In this document: positions 16,738-25,187 of the stretch, in pieces
How the letters are laid out: every line of letters starts with the position of its first letter
Numbering within the stretch: the stretch's first letter is position 1
DNA from: an uncultured Flavobacteriales bacterium
GTDB taxonomy: Bacteria > Bacteroidota > Bacteroidia > Flavobacteriales > Crocinitomicaceae
Direction of reading: 5' to 3'
Length of the DNA: 64,000 nucleotides
Assembly: GCA_946480815.1 (NCBI GenBank)
Contig: CAMLLB010000015.1
Location: 16,111 to 80,110 of the forward strand
The notes under the pieces: generated by a model
Databases searched by the model: none
Told to the model about the DNA's origin: nothing
The model's input: only the letters and a program-made list of their open reading frames with translations
Translations under genes and position numbers: made by a program

Positions 16738-19101
16738 CTACTGGACTAAAATATTCTTATAATCAACAACATTACCGTCACAAATTAGTACAACAGCATA
16801 TTGTCCTCTTGCATAGCCTGATACATCAATTCTTTTTGATGTATCTGACGTGTTCAGAATATATTGATTGGATGTTCCTGAAAACAATGGCACGATCATA
16901 ATGTAAGCAGATTGTGCTTTTTGTGCTCTGTAATCAATATCAATGACTGTATTTGAAGGGTTTGGTGATATGCTGTTGATCGCATATTCTTTTACTTTTA
17001 CCTCTACTTCATCATAATCCTTAAATCCATCAAGAGAAGCGATTACCTCCAATTTGTATTTGGTAGTAACTTCCGGGGTAACAGTAAAGTCTTTTCCGGT
17101 ATAAACCAGGGTACCACTTTCATCATACCAGTTATAGACAGCTTGTTCTCCTATCGGGTATGCACTTAAGGTTGTACTGTTTAGCTGCTCTATTTCCTTG
17201 TCTGCACCGGCATCGGCTGCGAAAAGTTGTCTTTCCTGATCCTTATAGATCTTATAGGTTTCACCACCCACGATCATGTTATCCATCGTCCGTTGAATGA
17301 CACAAAATTCATACTCATTTTGATTGCTTGCCTGTTGGGTCAGGAAATTGAATCGTACATGCATCAAATTCTGTTCATCGGGCTGGAACATCAAATTTTC
17401 AAGTTTTGCATGGTGTCCGAAAAGTACCAATTCATGTTCCTGTGCATTCACTATTTCCACTCCTTCCGATTGATAACCGGCCTGTTGCCATTTCTCCCAT
17501 AAAGGAGTGTCCAGTTTGATTCTGATTTCGGCCTCTTCAGTAATCGGGTTTCCGGTAATATAGTTAGGATTTGCAAACTCGATTGCGTATAATCCTCCCT
17601 GATGCCATGCATCACCGACTAACACAGTAGCGCCTGTAAAAATATTGCTGGTATTAGAATCAACAACAGACAAGTTTTTCCAAACAATATTATTGTTGTT
17701 ATTGACATTGCTTCCCAGGTTGATCGTTTCAGGTACGGTCATAGGGTCACCCGATGCAGTAATCCGCGACAGGAGACAGAAGTGATGTGGTTCTTCCGCC
17801 CAGAAAAGCGATGGGTCAGTAGTTAAACCACCTACATAATCTGCTGGGTTCGGTGGGTTCCACGGCAAAGTTATGATGGTTGCATTTCCAGGCTGAATTA
17901 CCGGCAGGGTCACTGTTCCGATAATACCTCCCAACGGGAATCCACCGCTTGTTAATATAGAACCATTCCAGTTGTTTGGCCAGGATAATGCGGTTGCAGC
18001 TTTTGCCCAATACAGAGTTACCTGCTCTGTTCCCGTAGATGGAACACAGCCTCTGTTCCGGATTCTCACATACACATAATCATGGTTTGATGGAATTGCA
18101 TAATATTCGGGATTCTGGTGTACCTGGTTCGCGATTCCATCATTTTGTTTGCGCACCCAAATGTCTTCACTTTCCCACAGGTTACTCACATTGCTTGGTT
18201 CTTTCCCCATATCCCATGGTTTGTCTTTGGAATACAGATCCAATCCTGATTTACTAATAGAAAATCCCGTAATGCTTTGAATCCATCCGGCGTAATTTCT
18301 GACATTGGTATAAACTGTTGGCAGTTGGTCCTTTGGCCAATAACCCCAGCTTGATGCACCCAGATTAATTTTATTCCCGTTTTTATTGATCACCGCCGGA
18401 CCACCGCTATCACCCGGTCCTGCTCCTGTCCCTGAACTGTAGAAGGCAATCATATTGGACGAAATGTTTGCCGTGTAGGCAGAATTATACGCCACGTTAA
18501 TTGCCATCGCTGTTGCGTTCGAAACAAAAGGAATGGACAAGCCCTGTAAAAAGGTTGCAACGCCACAGGTATTACACGTAATTCCCCAACCTGATAAATA
18601 AACAGGATTTCCCGCATTATAGTCGGCTGGTTTGGTGTTACAGCTGTTTGCGTACTCGATCGGCATGACATTGTTGTTGAATACTAACGGCGAAGACAGA
18701 TGCAGCAAGGCGATGTCATTTTCCTGAGTGCTGCTATTGTAGCTCGGGTGCGTATAGATTGCATCTACGGAAATATTCTGACCGGCACTACTTGTTTGAT
18801 CATTGCTCCCCGCATGGATTACGGTGTTGGATGTGGTTGCTCCGCCCAATACCACACAGTGTGCGGCGGTCAGGATCCACCGGTCGGCAATAATTGATCC
18901 ACCGCACGCATGACTTCCACCTATTTCCATCGAAACCTGGTAAGGTGCAGCTGAGATTGGAATAGTGTTTCCCCCTAAGATATTGGAGGTATTGTATCCC
19001 CAGGAATATCCCTGGCTTCCTGCCGGAACATTTTTTGTCTGGGAAAAAGCACTTTCACTGAAAAGAAAAAGCGCTGAAAAGATTAAATATTTGAATTTCA
19101 T
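16738..19101 (-). CDS. Trypsin-like (S1) serine protease with T9SS tail
   Basis: A 787-residue secreted endopeptidase. A signal peptide (residues 1-21) is followed by an S1 domain with the full catalytic triad: His81 in LTAAHC, Asp129 in ENDIALLHL and Ser232 in GDSGGP. The activation-like start reads ILGGNTIPI. Residues about 285-600 are beta-sandwich-like and include a long ornate region with MHVRFNFL. A PKD/Ig-like segment (ADAGADKEIEQLNSTTLSAYPIG) comes next, and the C-terminus (SPNPSNTVIDIDY to VVDYKNILVQ) is a T9SS sorting domain. It probably degrades extracellular protein; the substrate is unknown. Confidence 0.9.
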   Translation of the reverse strand: MKFKYLIFSALFLFSESAFSQTKNVPAGSQGYSWGYNTSNILGGNTIPISAAPYQVSMEIGGSHACGGSIIADRWILTAAHCVVLGGATTSNTVIHAGSNDQTSSAGQNISVDAIYTHPSYNSSTQENDIALLHLSSPLVFNNNVMPIEYANSCNTKPADYNAGNPVYLSGWGITCNTCGVATFLQGLSIPFVSNATAMAINVAYNSAYTANISSNMIAFYSSGTGAGPGDSGGPAVINKNGNKINLGASSWGYWPKDQLPTVYTNVRNYAGWIQSITGFSISKSGLDLYSKDKPWDMGKEPSNVSNLWESEDIWVRKQNDGIANQVHQNPEYYAIPSNHDYVYVRIRNRGCVPSTGTEQVTLYWAKAATALSWPNNWNGSILTSGGFPLGGIIGTVTLPVIQPGNATIITLPWNPPNPADYVGGLTTDPSLFWAEEPHHFCLLSRITASGDPMTVPETINLGSNVNNNNNIVWKNLSVVDSNTSNIFTGATVLVGDAWHQGGLYAIEFANPNYITGNPITEEAEIRIKLDTPLWEKWQQAGYQSEGVEIVNAQEHELVLFGHHAKLENLMFQPDEQNLMHVRFNFLTQQASNQNEYEFCVIQRTMDNMIVGGETYKIYKDQERQLFAADAGADKEIEQLNSTTLSAYPIGEQAVYNWYDESGTLVYTGKDFTVTPEVTTKYKLEVIASLDGFKDYDEVEVKVKEYAINSISPNPSNTVIDIDYRAQKAQSAYIMIVPLFSGTSNQYILNTSDTSKRIDVSGYARGQYAVVLICDGNVVDYKNILVQ

Positions 19102-19175
19102 CTTGATTCATTTTGATGTGAATAGTAATTTGAGTTCGTAGTATTTTCAATGAAGTCGCACATCAAGGCGGGTGC

Positions 19176-19405
19176 CTAGATCTCGTATGCAGTGATAATG
19201 TATACACGGTTGTTTTCATAGTCAATCGTAAAAGCAGTTGTCATCAGGCTGTTGGAAACGGATCATACCATTCCGTTTTCCGGCCAGGCCCGGATCGAGG
19301 TCTAAGGTGCCATTGACTATTGAATTGTACCTGTTGATTGACAGAAAAAAATCAAAATCTTTTCCATCAGCCCATACAGGCAAATCATATTCCTACGAAA
19401 GACAT
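19176..19405 (-). pseudogene. Decayed, frameshifted small gene
   Basis: The minus strand has a 56-codon open frame (EYDLPVWADGKDFDFF... to NCFYD, then TGA), which is too protein-like for chance. A second frame continues it just at its end (TTAFTIDYENN, then RVYIITAYEI and a TAG at 19176-19178). A third frame supplies a possible ATG start (MSFV, 19405). Two small shifts, near 19393 and near 19235-19250, would restore one protein of about 75-85 residues. The family is not recognised. It is the only coding-like content in the 649-bp gap 19102-19750. Confidence 0.45.
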
Positions 19406-19750
19406 TAGTTATTTTTCTCAGCTGTTTATTCCGGTTTCCCGTATAATTGCTGATTGCGGGTGTGAATAGTTGTGGTAATCCTGTGATGACTTACAGGTTT
19501 ACTCAAATATATCATTTTATTTTGCTGGTAATCAAGAACCTCGCAGTTTTAACAAAATAAACAACCTGTGTATAAAAAACAGTATTCTTGTATTTTTTCA
19601 CAACAATAAACCAAGACTGTTGTCCTTAAAACTCCGGAATTTGATTTTCTTTCCCTCAACAACTCTAACTCTTCAATCAATTTTTAAGCAACTCACTTTC
19701 AACTTTCAGCTAAAACGCGTAGCTTGCTCCTAACTTTAATTACTGCATGC

Positions 19751-21856
19751 ATGAAATCAATCTTTTTTGGTTGTGGTTTGCTCTTGATCGTACTGAATTC
19801 ATTCGGGCAAGATGATCTAAGCTGCAAGCACCCAAATCCGAACACCGAATCACTCAAACAAATCAAATCGCTTTTAACGCATTCCCAAAAATCGACCGAT
19901 CTGAAAATAATTCCGGTGGTTTTTCACGTGCTTCATCAAAACGGACCCGAGAATATCAATCAGGGACAAATTTGGGACGCATTGGAAAATCTGAATAAGG
20001 ATTTTCAGAAGTTAAATGCTGACACCTCCTCTGTAGCAGCTCCGTTTGATACAATTATAGGGAAAGTAAATTTTGAGTTTCGCCTGGCGACCATCGATCC
20101 GAATGGGAATCCTACAAATGGGATTGATCGCATTCTTACACCATTGACCAATATGGCAGATTCGTCCTCTATGATCAATCAATGGGACCCGCTTCACTAT
20201 GTGAATATCTGGGTTGTGAAAACTCTTGCTCCACAAGGTATAGCAGGGTTTACTTCAAATCCGTTTGTGAGCACTGATCCCTGTCACCAGGGAATTGTCA
20301 TCTTGCACGATTATACCGGTTCAGTTGGGACAGCGGCTCCATATTCAGGTCATGCCCTGACACATGAAATGGGGCATTACTTTGGGTTGTTCCATACCTG
20401 GGGAGACCAGGATTTAAATGCGACTTGCAATTTCTCGGATGGAATTTACGATACACCGGTTTCCAAGGGGAATGATTATTGTGATACAGCGGCAAACACC
20501 TGTGACGATACGAATGATGCAACCAGCTTTGCCTATTGGGGATTTGATCCGCGGGATAATATTGAAAATTTCATGGAGTTTTCTTTCTGTCTTCGAATGT
20601 TCACAAACGGTCAGGTAGATTTGATGCGCAATGTTGCAGAAAGTCCCCTTTACGGGAGAGACCAATTATGGACAACGGCTAATCAGATTGCAACGGGAAC
20701 AGGACCGAGTATAACACCTCCGGTTTCGTCTGTGGCTCCCAATTCAAACTTTTCTATAATTAGTAATTTCATCCAAAATTACCCGAATACTTATGGAATG
20801 ATCTGCGCAGGTGACAGCGTCCGGTTCATTACTCAAAACGGATTGGTTCCTTCAGCAACTACAACGTATTCCTGGTCATTTCCGGGTGGTTCACCTTCCA
20901 GCTCTCCTTTGGAGAATCCGATTGTAACTTATACAAATCCGGGTTATTATGATGTTACACTCACAGCATGGAGTCCGAACGGTTCAACTACCACCACCCG
21001 AACTGCGATGATTTATGTAAGTGGAAGTTGGGCAGAGTTTACAGGGCCAGGCCTTCAGGATTTTGATCTTTCAGGAAACTTCTGGCAGAGCCAGAACTTG
21101 TATGATGACAATGGTTACTTCCAGCGAATCGGAACCAGCGGAATGCAGAATACGGGATGTTTTTTACTGGGAAATCACTATGATCCGGATACAACTGTTT
21201 CTTGTTATTGGACCGATGCGGAACAAATTAATGGCAGTAAAGACAACCTGATTTCTCCGGCTTTTGATTTATCAACTACGACAGGAGTGACCGTTTCTTT
21301 TGATTATGCTTACGGTTCGGCAGCTATTCCCGATTCTGCGACAGAACTATTGAAAGTTTATTATTCCAAGGATTGTGGAAAAACCTGGATCCTGAAAAAA
21401 ACGATTGCAGATACTTCTCTTGTTACGGCATTCGCAACTCAAAACTCTAATTTTGCACCAACCCAGAATCAATGGAAACAAGCTTCATTTTTATTTAATT
21501 CTACTGCATTTGATACGAAAACACGTTTCAAGTTTGAGTTTACAGCATCCAATCAATCAAATAATTTATACATCGACAATTTTAGAATCGATGGGGTGCT
21601 TGGAATTTCAGACGATGAATTATCAGGAGTTGCTATTTTCCCGAATCCTTCTAAGAAAGGAGGGACAATTACCATTTCAGGATTGAGTAATTCAAATGCA
21701 GCTATCACGATCAGAGACATCCAGGGAAAAACCGTTTATGAAAAGAAATTGTCAGAAGGTGAAATACAATTGGATACAAACCTGGGATCCGGATGTTATT
21801 TGGTGGAAATCACACAAAATGGGTCTAAGTTTTTAACACGCTTGATCATCGAATAA
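19751..21856 (+). CDS. M43-type (pappalysin-like) zinc metalloprotease, PKD and T9SS domains
   Basis: A 701-residue secreted protease. The ATG at 19751 opens on a signal peptide (IVLNSFGQ); an upstream TTG adds nine residues that disrupt it. The zinc-binding motif HEMGHYFGLFH fills HExxHxxGxxH with His205, Glu206, His209 and His215, as in cytophagalysin/ulilysin (MEROPS M43). A Met-turn-like stretch (ENFMEFSFC) follows. About residues 330-430 form a PKD domain (YSWSFPGGSPSSSPLENP); residues 430-620 are a jelly-roll-like region; and the tail from AIFPNPSKKGG is a T9SS sorting domain. A near-consensus box TAACTTTA lies 13 nt upstream. Confidence 0.9.
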   Translation: MKSIFFGCGLLLIVLNSFGQDDLSCKHPNPNTESLKQIKSLLTHSQKSTDLKIIPVVFHVLHQNGPENINQGQIWDALENLNKDFQKLNADTSSVAAPFDTIIGKVNFEFRLATIDPNGNPTNGIDRILTPLTNMADSSSMINQWDPLHYVNIWVVKTLAPQGIAGFTSNPFVSTDPCHQGIVILHDYTGSVGTAAPYSGHALTHEMGHYFGLFHTWGDQDLNATCNFSDGIYDTPVSKGNDYCDTAANTCDDTNDATSFAYWGFDPRDNIENFMEFSFCLRMFTNGQVDLMRNVAESPLYGRDQLWTTANQIATGTGPSITPPVSSVAPNSNFSIISNFIQNYPNTYGMICAGDSVRFITQNGLVPSATTTYSWSFPGGSPSSSPLENPIVTYTNPGYYDVTLTAWSPNGSTTTTRTAMIYVSGSWAEFTGPGLQDFDLSGNFWQSQNLYDDNGYFQRIGTSGMQNTGCFLLGNHYDPDTTVSCYWTDAEQINGSKDNLISPAFDLSTTTGVTVSFDYAYGSAAIPDSATELLKVYYSKDCGKTWILKKTIADTSLVTAFATQNSNFAPTQNQWKQASFLFNSTAFDTKTRFKFEFTASNQSNNLYIDNFRIDGVLGISDDELSGVAIFPNPSKKGGTITISGLSNSNAAITIRDIQGKTVYEKKLSEGEIQLDTNLGSGCYLVEITQNGSKFLTRLIIE

Positions 21857-21905
21857 GTGAACTAAAGTCGTGATAAGCTGTATCTGAGGATCAAAAAATC
21901 AAGAA

Positions 21906-21986
21906 ATGAACGCAAAACGAATTGGTCTTCTGACAATAGGTTTATTTCTGCATGTACTGGTTATATCGATTACACCTCCAATATGA
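21906..21986 (+). CDS. Possible 26-residue membrane peptide
   Basis: An ATG at 21906 opens a 26-codon frame ending at TGA 21984-21986. The peptide starts MNAKRIG and continues as one hydrophobic stretch (LLTIGLFLHVLVISI) to TPPI. The composition fits a single-pass small membrane protein. It lies between the M43 protease gene and the 85-residue gene, without an obvious promoter of its own. No homology can be claimed. Confidence 0.3.
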   Translation: MNAKRIGLLTIGLFLHVLVISITPPI

Positions 21987-22014
21987 TTATTTTTAGTTCT
22001 TATAAAATACCCTT

Positions 22015-22272
22015 ATGAGCAACGAGAGAACAATATTTACGCGACTTGGCATTCTTCAGAGACAGGACGCCAAAGTACTGATTCAAATGAAAAACAAAAA
22101 CACACCTGCCATTGTAGCAAAGGTTGGTGATTTTCTTTTTGACGAAAACGACTCGAAAGTTACCCTGCTGAGATGTGAAGAAACTGTTTTTCCGAACGAT
22201 GAAAATGGAAAACAAGAGCAGTATGTTACGTTTCTCAAAAACATAAAACAGGTTGATCGCTTTGAAGAATAA
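22015..22272 (+). CDS. Small hypothetical protein
   Basis: An 85-residue soluble protein (MSNERTIFTRLGILQRQDAKV...). It reads like a compact alpha/beta domain with alternating charged and hydrophobic residues, and it ends in KNIKQVDRFEE. I do not recognise it. I prefer it to the overlapping 114-codon minus-strand frame because that frame is Phe- and Ser-rich and shadow-like, and because this one ends before a clear terminator at 22367-22393. Confidence 0.55.
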   Translation: MSNERTIFTRLGILQRQDAKVLIQMKNKNTPAIVAKVGDFLFDENDSKVTLLRCEETVFPNDENGKQEQYVTFLKNIKQVDRFEE

Positions 22273-22366
22273 CGAATTGGTGCCAAAGGAACAAATGAAA
22301 CTCATAGAAATTCGAACCAATTGGAAAAAAAGGGGTGCGGGCACTCTACTTTAAATAAAGCAATAA

Positions 22367-22393
22367 AAAACCCCGATGATAAGTCGGGGTTTT
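22367..22393. terminator. Bidirectional terminator
   Basis: AAAACCCCGA (22367-22376) and TCGGGGTTTT (22384-22393) form a perfect 10-bp stem with a 7-nt loop, with A and T tracts on either side. It serves the 85-residue gene on the plus strand and the BlaI-type gene on the minus strand. Confidence 0.85.
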
Positions 22394-22400
22394 GTGTGTA

Positions 22401-22724
22401 TTATAAAATTTCGTTGAGCGAAATCGTACTGTTGTAGAATGAAACAATTTCGTTTCTGCTTCCGTCAAAGTAAAACTTCAAAATGTAGTCCGCCAAATAA
22501 TCGCGGTACTGCTCGCGGCCAATTTTCGGAAGGTAAATGTAACCTCTTCCCATTGGTTTGTGCTTGATGAATTTTTTACGTTCAAGGATTCTGACAATAG
22601 TTGAGACAGTGTTATAAGCTGGCTTTGGATTGGGGTACATGTCAACAATTTCCTTTACTGTTGCCTTTTCCAATTTCCAAAGTCGTAACATGACCTTTTC
22701 TTCTGCGGGTGTTAGTCTTTCCAT
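22401..22724 (-). CDS. BlaI/MecI/CopY-family transcriptional repressor
   Basis: A 107-residue DNA-binding protein. The winged helix at about residues 1-75 shows the family signature: LTPAEEKVMLRLWKLEKATVKEIVDMYP, then YNTVSTIVRILERKKFIKHKPMGRGYIYLP. The C-terminal 30 residues form the dimerisation helix. In the usual system the repressor is encoded beside a BlaR1/MecR1 (M56) sensor protease, which is missing here. Its promoter overlaps an inverted repeat ATTTGT-N9-ACAAAT, which suggests autoregulation. Confidence 0.88.
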   Translation of the reverse strand: MERLTPAEEKVMLRLWKLEKATVKEIVDMYPNPKPAYNTVSTIVRILERKKFIKHKPMGRGYIYLPKIGREQYRDYLADYILKFYFDGSRNEIVSFYNSTISLNEIL

Positions 22725-22733
22725 GTTATAATA

Positions 22734-22754
22734 ATTTGTGGTAATGTGACAAAT
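22734..22754. promoter_or_regulatory. Candidate operator of the BlaI-type repressor
   Basis: ATTTGT (22734-22739) and ACAAAT (22749-22754) form an inverted repeat with a 9-bp spacer. The right arm overlaps the -7 box of the repressor gene, the usual position for a self-repressing site. Confidence 0.5.
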
Positions 22755-22780
22755 CTAACAAAAAAACTGTATCCTGCAAA
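22750..22780 (-). promoter_or_regulatory. Promoter of the BlaI-type gene
   Basis: On the minus strand TTTG (22777-22780) is followed after exactly 19 nt by TAGATTTG (22750-22757). This is a textbook Bacteroidota promoter (TTTG, 19-21 nt, TAnnTTTG). The start codon lies 25 nt beyond. Confidence 0.75.
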
Positions 22781-22788
22781 CTATTTAC

Positions 22789-23985
22789 TTATAATTTTAG
22801 TTTTACTTTCAAGTCTTTTGATAAACCCTCCTTATTCAGGTAAATATTGATCGTTTTCAAACGGAAATAATTTTCAGAAACATATAGATATCCTTGAGGC
22901 AGATTGTCTGTTCCCCATGAGTTCTTAACCAAAAAGAAACGAGTTCCGTTTTGATCTTTGAACAAACCAACGATGTGCATTCCATGGTCGTCTGTTGTTA
23001 CTTTGCCGTCATAACCATCCTGGCGGGTTTCCTGAGTAACCACTTTTTCTTTTACGGGCTCCAGGAATGCATTGGATGTTTTTGCAGCTCCTGCATCATT
23101 AAATGACTTGTTGTCTTTTCCGCGGGTTTGAATAGTAGATTCGTCTTCAGGCAAGATAGCAATTCCTTGACGGAAGTTGAAACCTTTCTCAGAAACGTCT
23201 GCCCCCCAAGCTAATGTGTATCCGTTTTTCAATGCATTTTCTGCAACTGCGACCATATCTTCCAAAGGAACGTTGTAACTGTCACCCCAAGCCCAGTTGT
23301 CCGGAATAGCGATTTCGCAAGGCTCATAGAACGGATCATTGCTGAATGATGTAATGGATACATAATCGTTCATTTTCAATCCCAAAGAACTTGCGTAAGT
23401 CATTGGAGTGTATTTTTTTCCTTCGAAGGTAAATTCGGTAATATCCGGGCCTAAATAAGCATCTAAAAGAGAAGAGAATGCTTTTTTCCATTCTTTACCG
23501 ATTCCATGACCTTTTTGAACTTCAGCAAGAACTGTTTGCATGAAACTGTTCAAAACCGAAAACAATTCTTCGTGATTGTAAGTTGTTTTTCCGTTCGTCA
23601 ATCCAGTATAAACACTTTTCGGAACTATTCCATAACGTTTGATTACATAAGGAATATCGTGAAATGCGCCACCCTCGCTGAAGTTGATCTTTCCATCCAT
23701 GCGAATGAAACGGTCTGCTTTTGATTCGTAAGCTTTACGAACAATATACATCTCAGATAATTCAGCCGGATTTTTATGGCCCAAGCGGATCAATTCACTT
23801 TCAAAGAAGGATAAAGATGAAAAGCTCCAGCATGTTCCTGTCATTCCCTGGTTTTCAACCGGATTTGCATCTAATTGAACAACTTTGGTGAATTGGTACT
23901 TACTGTCAGTAGCGTTGGTTACTGTTTGTGCAAAGGTAATCTGGGTACTCAGAGCCAAGACTCCAAATAAAATATGTTTTCTCAT
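22789..23985 (-). CDS. Exported C1-family (bleomycin hydrolase-like) aminopeptidase
   Basis: A 398-residue papain-fold peptidase. Residues 1-20 are a signal peptide (TQITFAQ). The catalytic residues are visible: Cys52 in ENQGMTGTCWSFSS, His in DDHGMHIVG and Asn in FLVKNSWGTDN, the order of the C1B/PepC group. Most PepC enzymes are cytoplasmic, but in Bacteroidota an exported form of about 400 residues is common. It probably trims peptides in the periplasm. Its end lies 64 nt before the BlaI-type gene; the two have separate promoters. Confidence 0.88.
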   Translation of the reverse strand: MRKHILFGVLALSTQITFAQTVTNATDSKYQFTKVVQLDANPVENQGMTGTCWSFSSLSFFESELIRLGHKNPAELSEMYIVRKAYESKADRFIRMDGKINFSEGGAFHDIPYVIKRYGIVPKSVYTGLTNGKTTYNHEELFSVLNSFMQTVLAEVQKGHGIGKEWKKAFSSLLDAYLGPDITEFTFEGKKYTPMTYASSLGLKMNDYVSITSFSNDPFYEPCEIAIPDNWAWGDSYNVPLEDMVAVAENALKNGYTLAWGADVSEKGFNFRQGIAILPEDESTIQTRGKDNKSFNDAGAAKTSNAFLEPVKEKVVTQETRQDGYDGKVTTDDHGMHIVGLFKDQNGTRFFLVKNSWGTDNLPQGYLYVSENYFRLKTINIYLNKEGLSKDLKVKLKL

Positions 23986-24039
23986 TTTTCTAGTTTATGG
24001 CTCCTAAATTAGAAATTTAAGTGCAAAAAGACTTGTTAT

Positions 24040-25143
24040 TTAGTGTATAAGTTGAAAGCGCCTTCCGGGAAGTGAACGGACTAAGCCCTTGAATTCCAAA
24101 CTCAACAAATCACTGGAAACTTCACTCACAGTAAGGGAAGATAAATAACCGATTGTATCTAAAGTGAGTTCTGACCTGGTCTTTAAAACGGAAATAATTT
24201 TTTCTTCTCTTAAATTGAGGTCTACAAATAATGCACGTTGCTGCCCGGGACTTTTCTCTTCGGATTGCCAATTCATGCTTTCTATCAAATCAGCAGCATT
24301 CCGGATCAGTACAGCCTGATTTTTCTGGATGAGATTCAAACAACCTAAGGAATAAGGCCTGGAAACATCACCCGGATAAGCAAAAACATCCCGGTTATAA
24401 TCCGCAGCCAAAGCCGCTGTAATCAATGAACCGCCTTTTTCACCGCTTTCTATGACAATGGTTGCATCTGTTAAACCGGCAACAATCCTGTTTCGCATAG
24501 GAAAATGTGGTGGTTCTGCTTTTTGTGAAGGAACGAATTCACTGATGATTCCACCTGTTTCCAGCATACGCTCGGCAATCTTTCGGTGTTCGCTTGGGTA
24601 CATTTTCGACAAACCATGTCCTAAAACTCCCCAGGTTGGCAAATTGTATTTTAGCGCCTCAAGATGTGCATAAATGTCAATTCCATAGGCCATTCCACTT
24701 ACAATGGTGACGTTTTGAGCAGCTAAACCTTCGATGAGTTCGTGAGTCAATGACTTACCATAATCCGTTGCATGGCGTGTTCCGACAATGGAAACCAGTT
24801 TTGGAGGATTCCATTCAATAGCTCCTTTTGTGTAAAGAAGTAAGGGAGCATCGGCACATTGCTTCAACCTGCGCGGATAGTCTTTTTCGGTAAAAAAAAC
24901 GGTCTTCCCTCCAATGCGTTCTAATTCCTGCAATACCTTATCCGCTTCCGTTAAAGCATTCAGACGCAGTTTCATAGAAACAAAATCGGCGGGAATTCCG
25001 GGAATTTTAGCCAGGTTCAAACGCTTTTCTTTAAAAAATTCCTCCAGATCATTGAAATGGGAAACAATAACACGCGCTCTCCGACTTCCGATACCACTTA
25101 AAAAGGTAAGCGCAATTTGATGATGAATAGTTGTAAAATTCAA
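24040..25143 (-). CDS. dprA: DNA-processing protein DprA
   Basis: A 367-residue protein that loads RecA on single-stranded DNA during natural transformation. The Rossmann-like core has SIVGTRHATDYGKS, VSGMAYGIDIYAH, GHGLSKMYPSEHRKIAERM and the FPMRNRIVAGL and GEKGGSLITAALA stretches, and the C-terminus carries a winged helix (DTIGYLSSLTVSEVSSDLL). I place the start at a TTG codon (25143), because no ATG occurs until about residue 85 of the family alignment. The longer frame that reaches 25353 runs through the TonB receptor gene and its promoter. Typical family length supports this. The gene is divergent from the TonB receptor, with 44 nt between them. Confidence 0.9.
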   Translation of the reverse strand: MNFTTIHHQIALTFLSGIGSRRARVIVSHFNDLEEFFKEKRLNLAKIPGIPADFVSMKLRLNALTEADKVLQELERIGGKTVFFTEKDYPRRLKQCADAPLLLYTKGAIEWNPPKLVSIVGTRHATDYGKSLTHELIEGLAAQNVTIVSGMAYGIDIYAHLEALKYNLPTWGVLGHGLSKMYPSEHRKIAERMLETGGIISEFVPSQKAEPPHFPMRNRIVAGLTDATIVIESGEKGGSLITAALAADYNRDVFAYPGDVSRPYSLGCLNLIQKNQAVLIRNAADLIESMNWQSEEKSPGQQRALFVDLNLREEKIISVLKTRSELTLDTIGYLSSLTVSEVSSDLLSLEFKGLVRSLPGRRFQLIH

Positions 25144-25187
25144 TTTTTTGGTACTTTGGTCTCTTGAATATAAGAAAAAACACCCGT

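Noticed and set aside
22000..22344. 114-codon minus-strand frame
   Set aside because: It covers the plus-strand 85-residue gene and crosses its end. Composition is Phe/Ser/Leu-rich, as in reverse-strand shadows.
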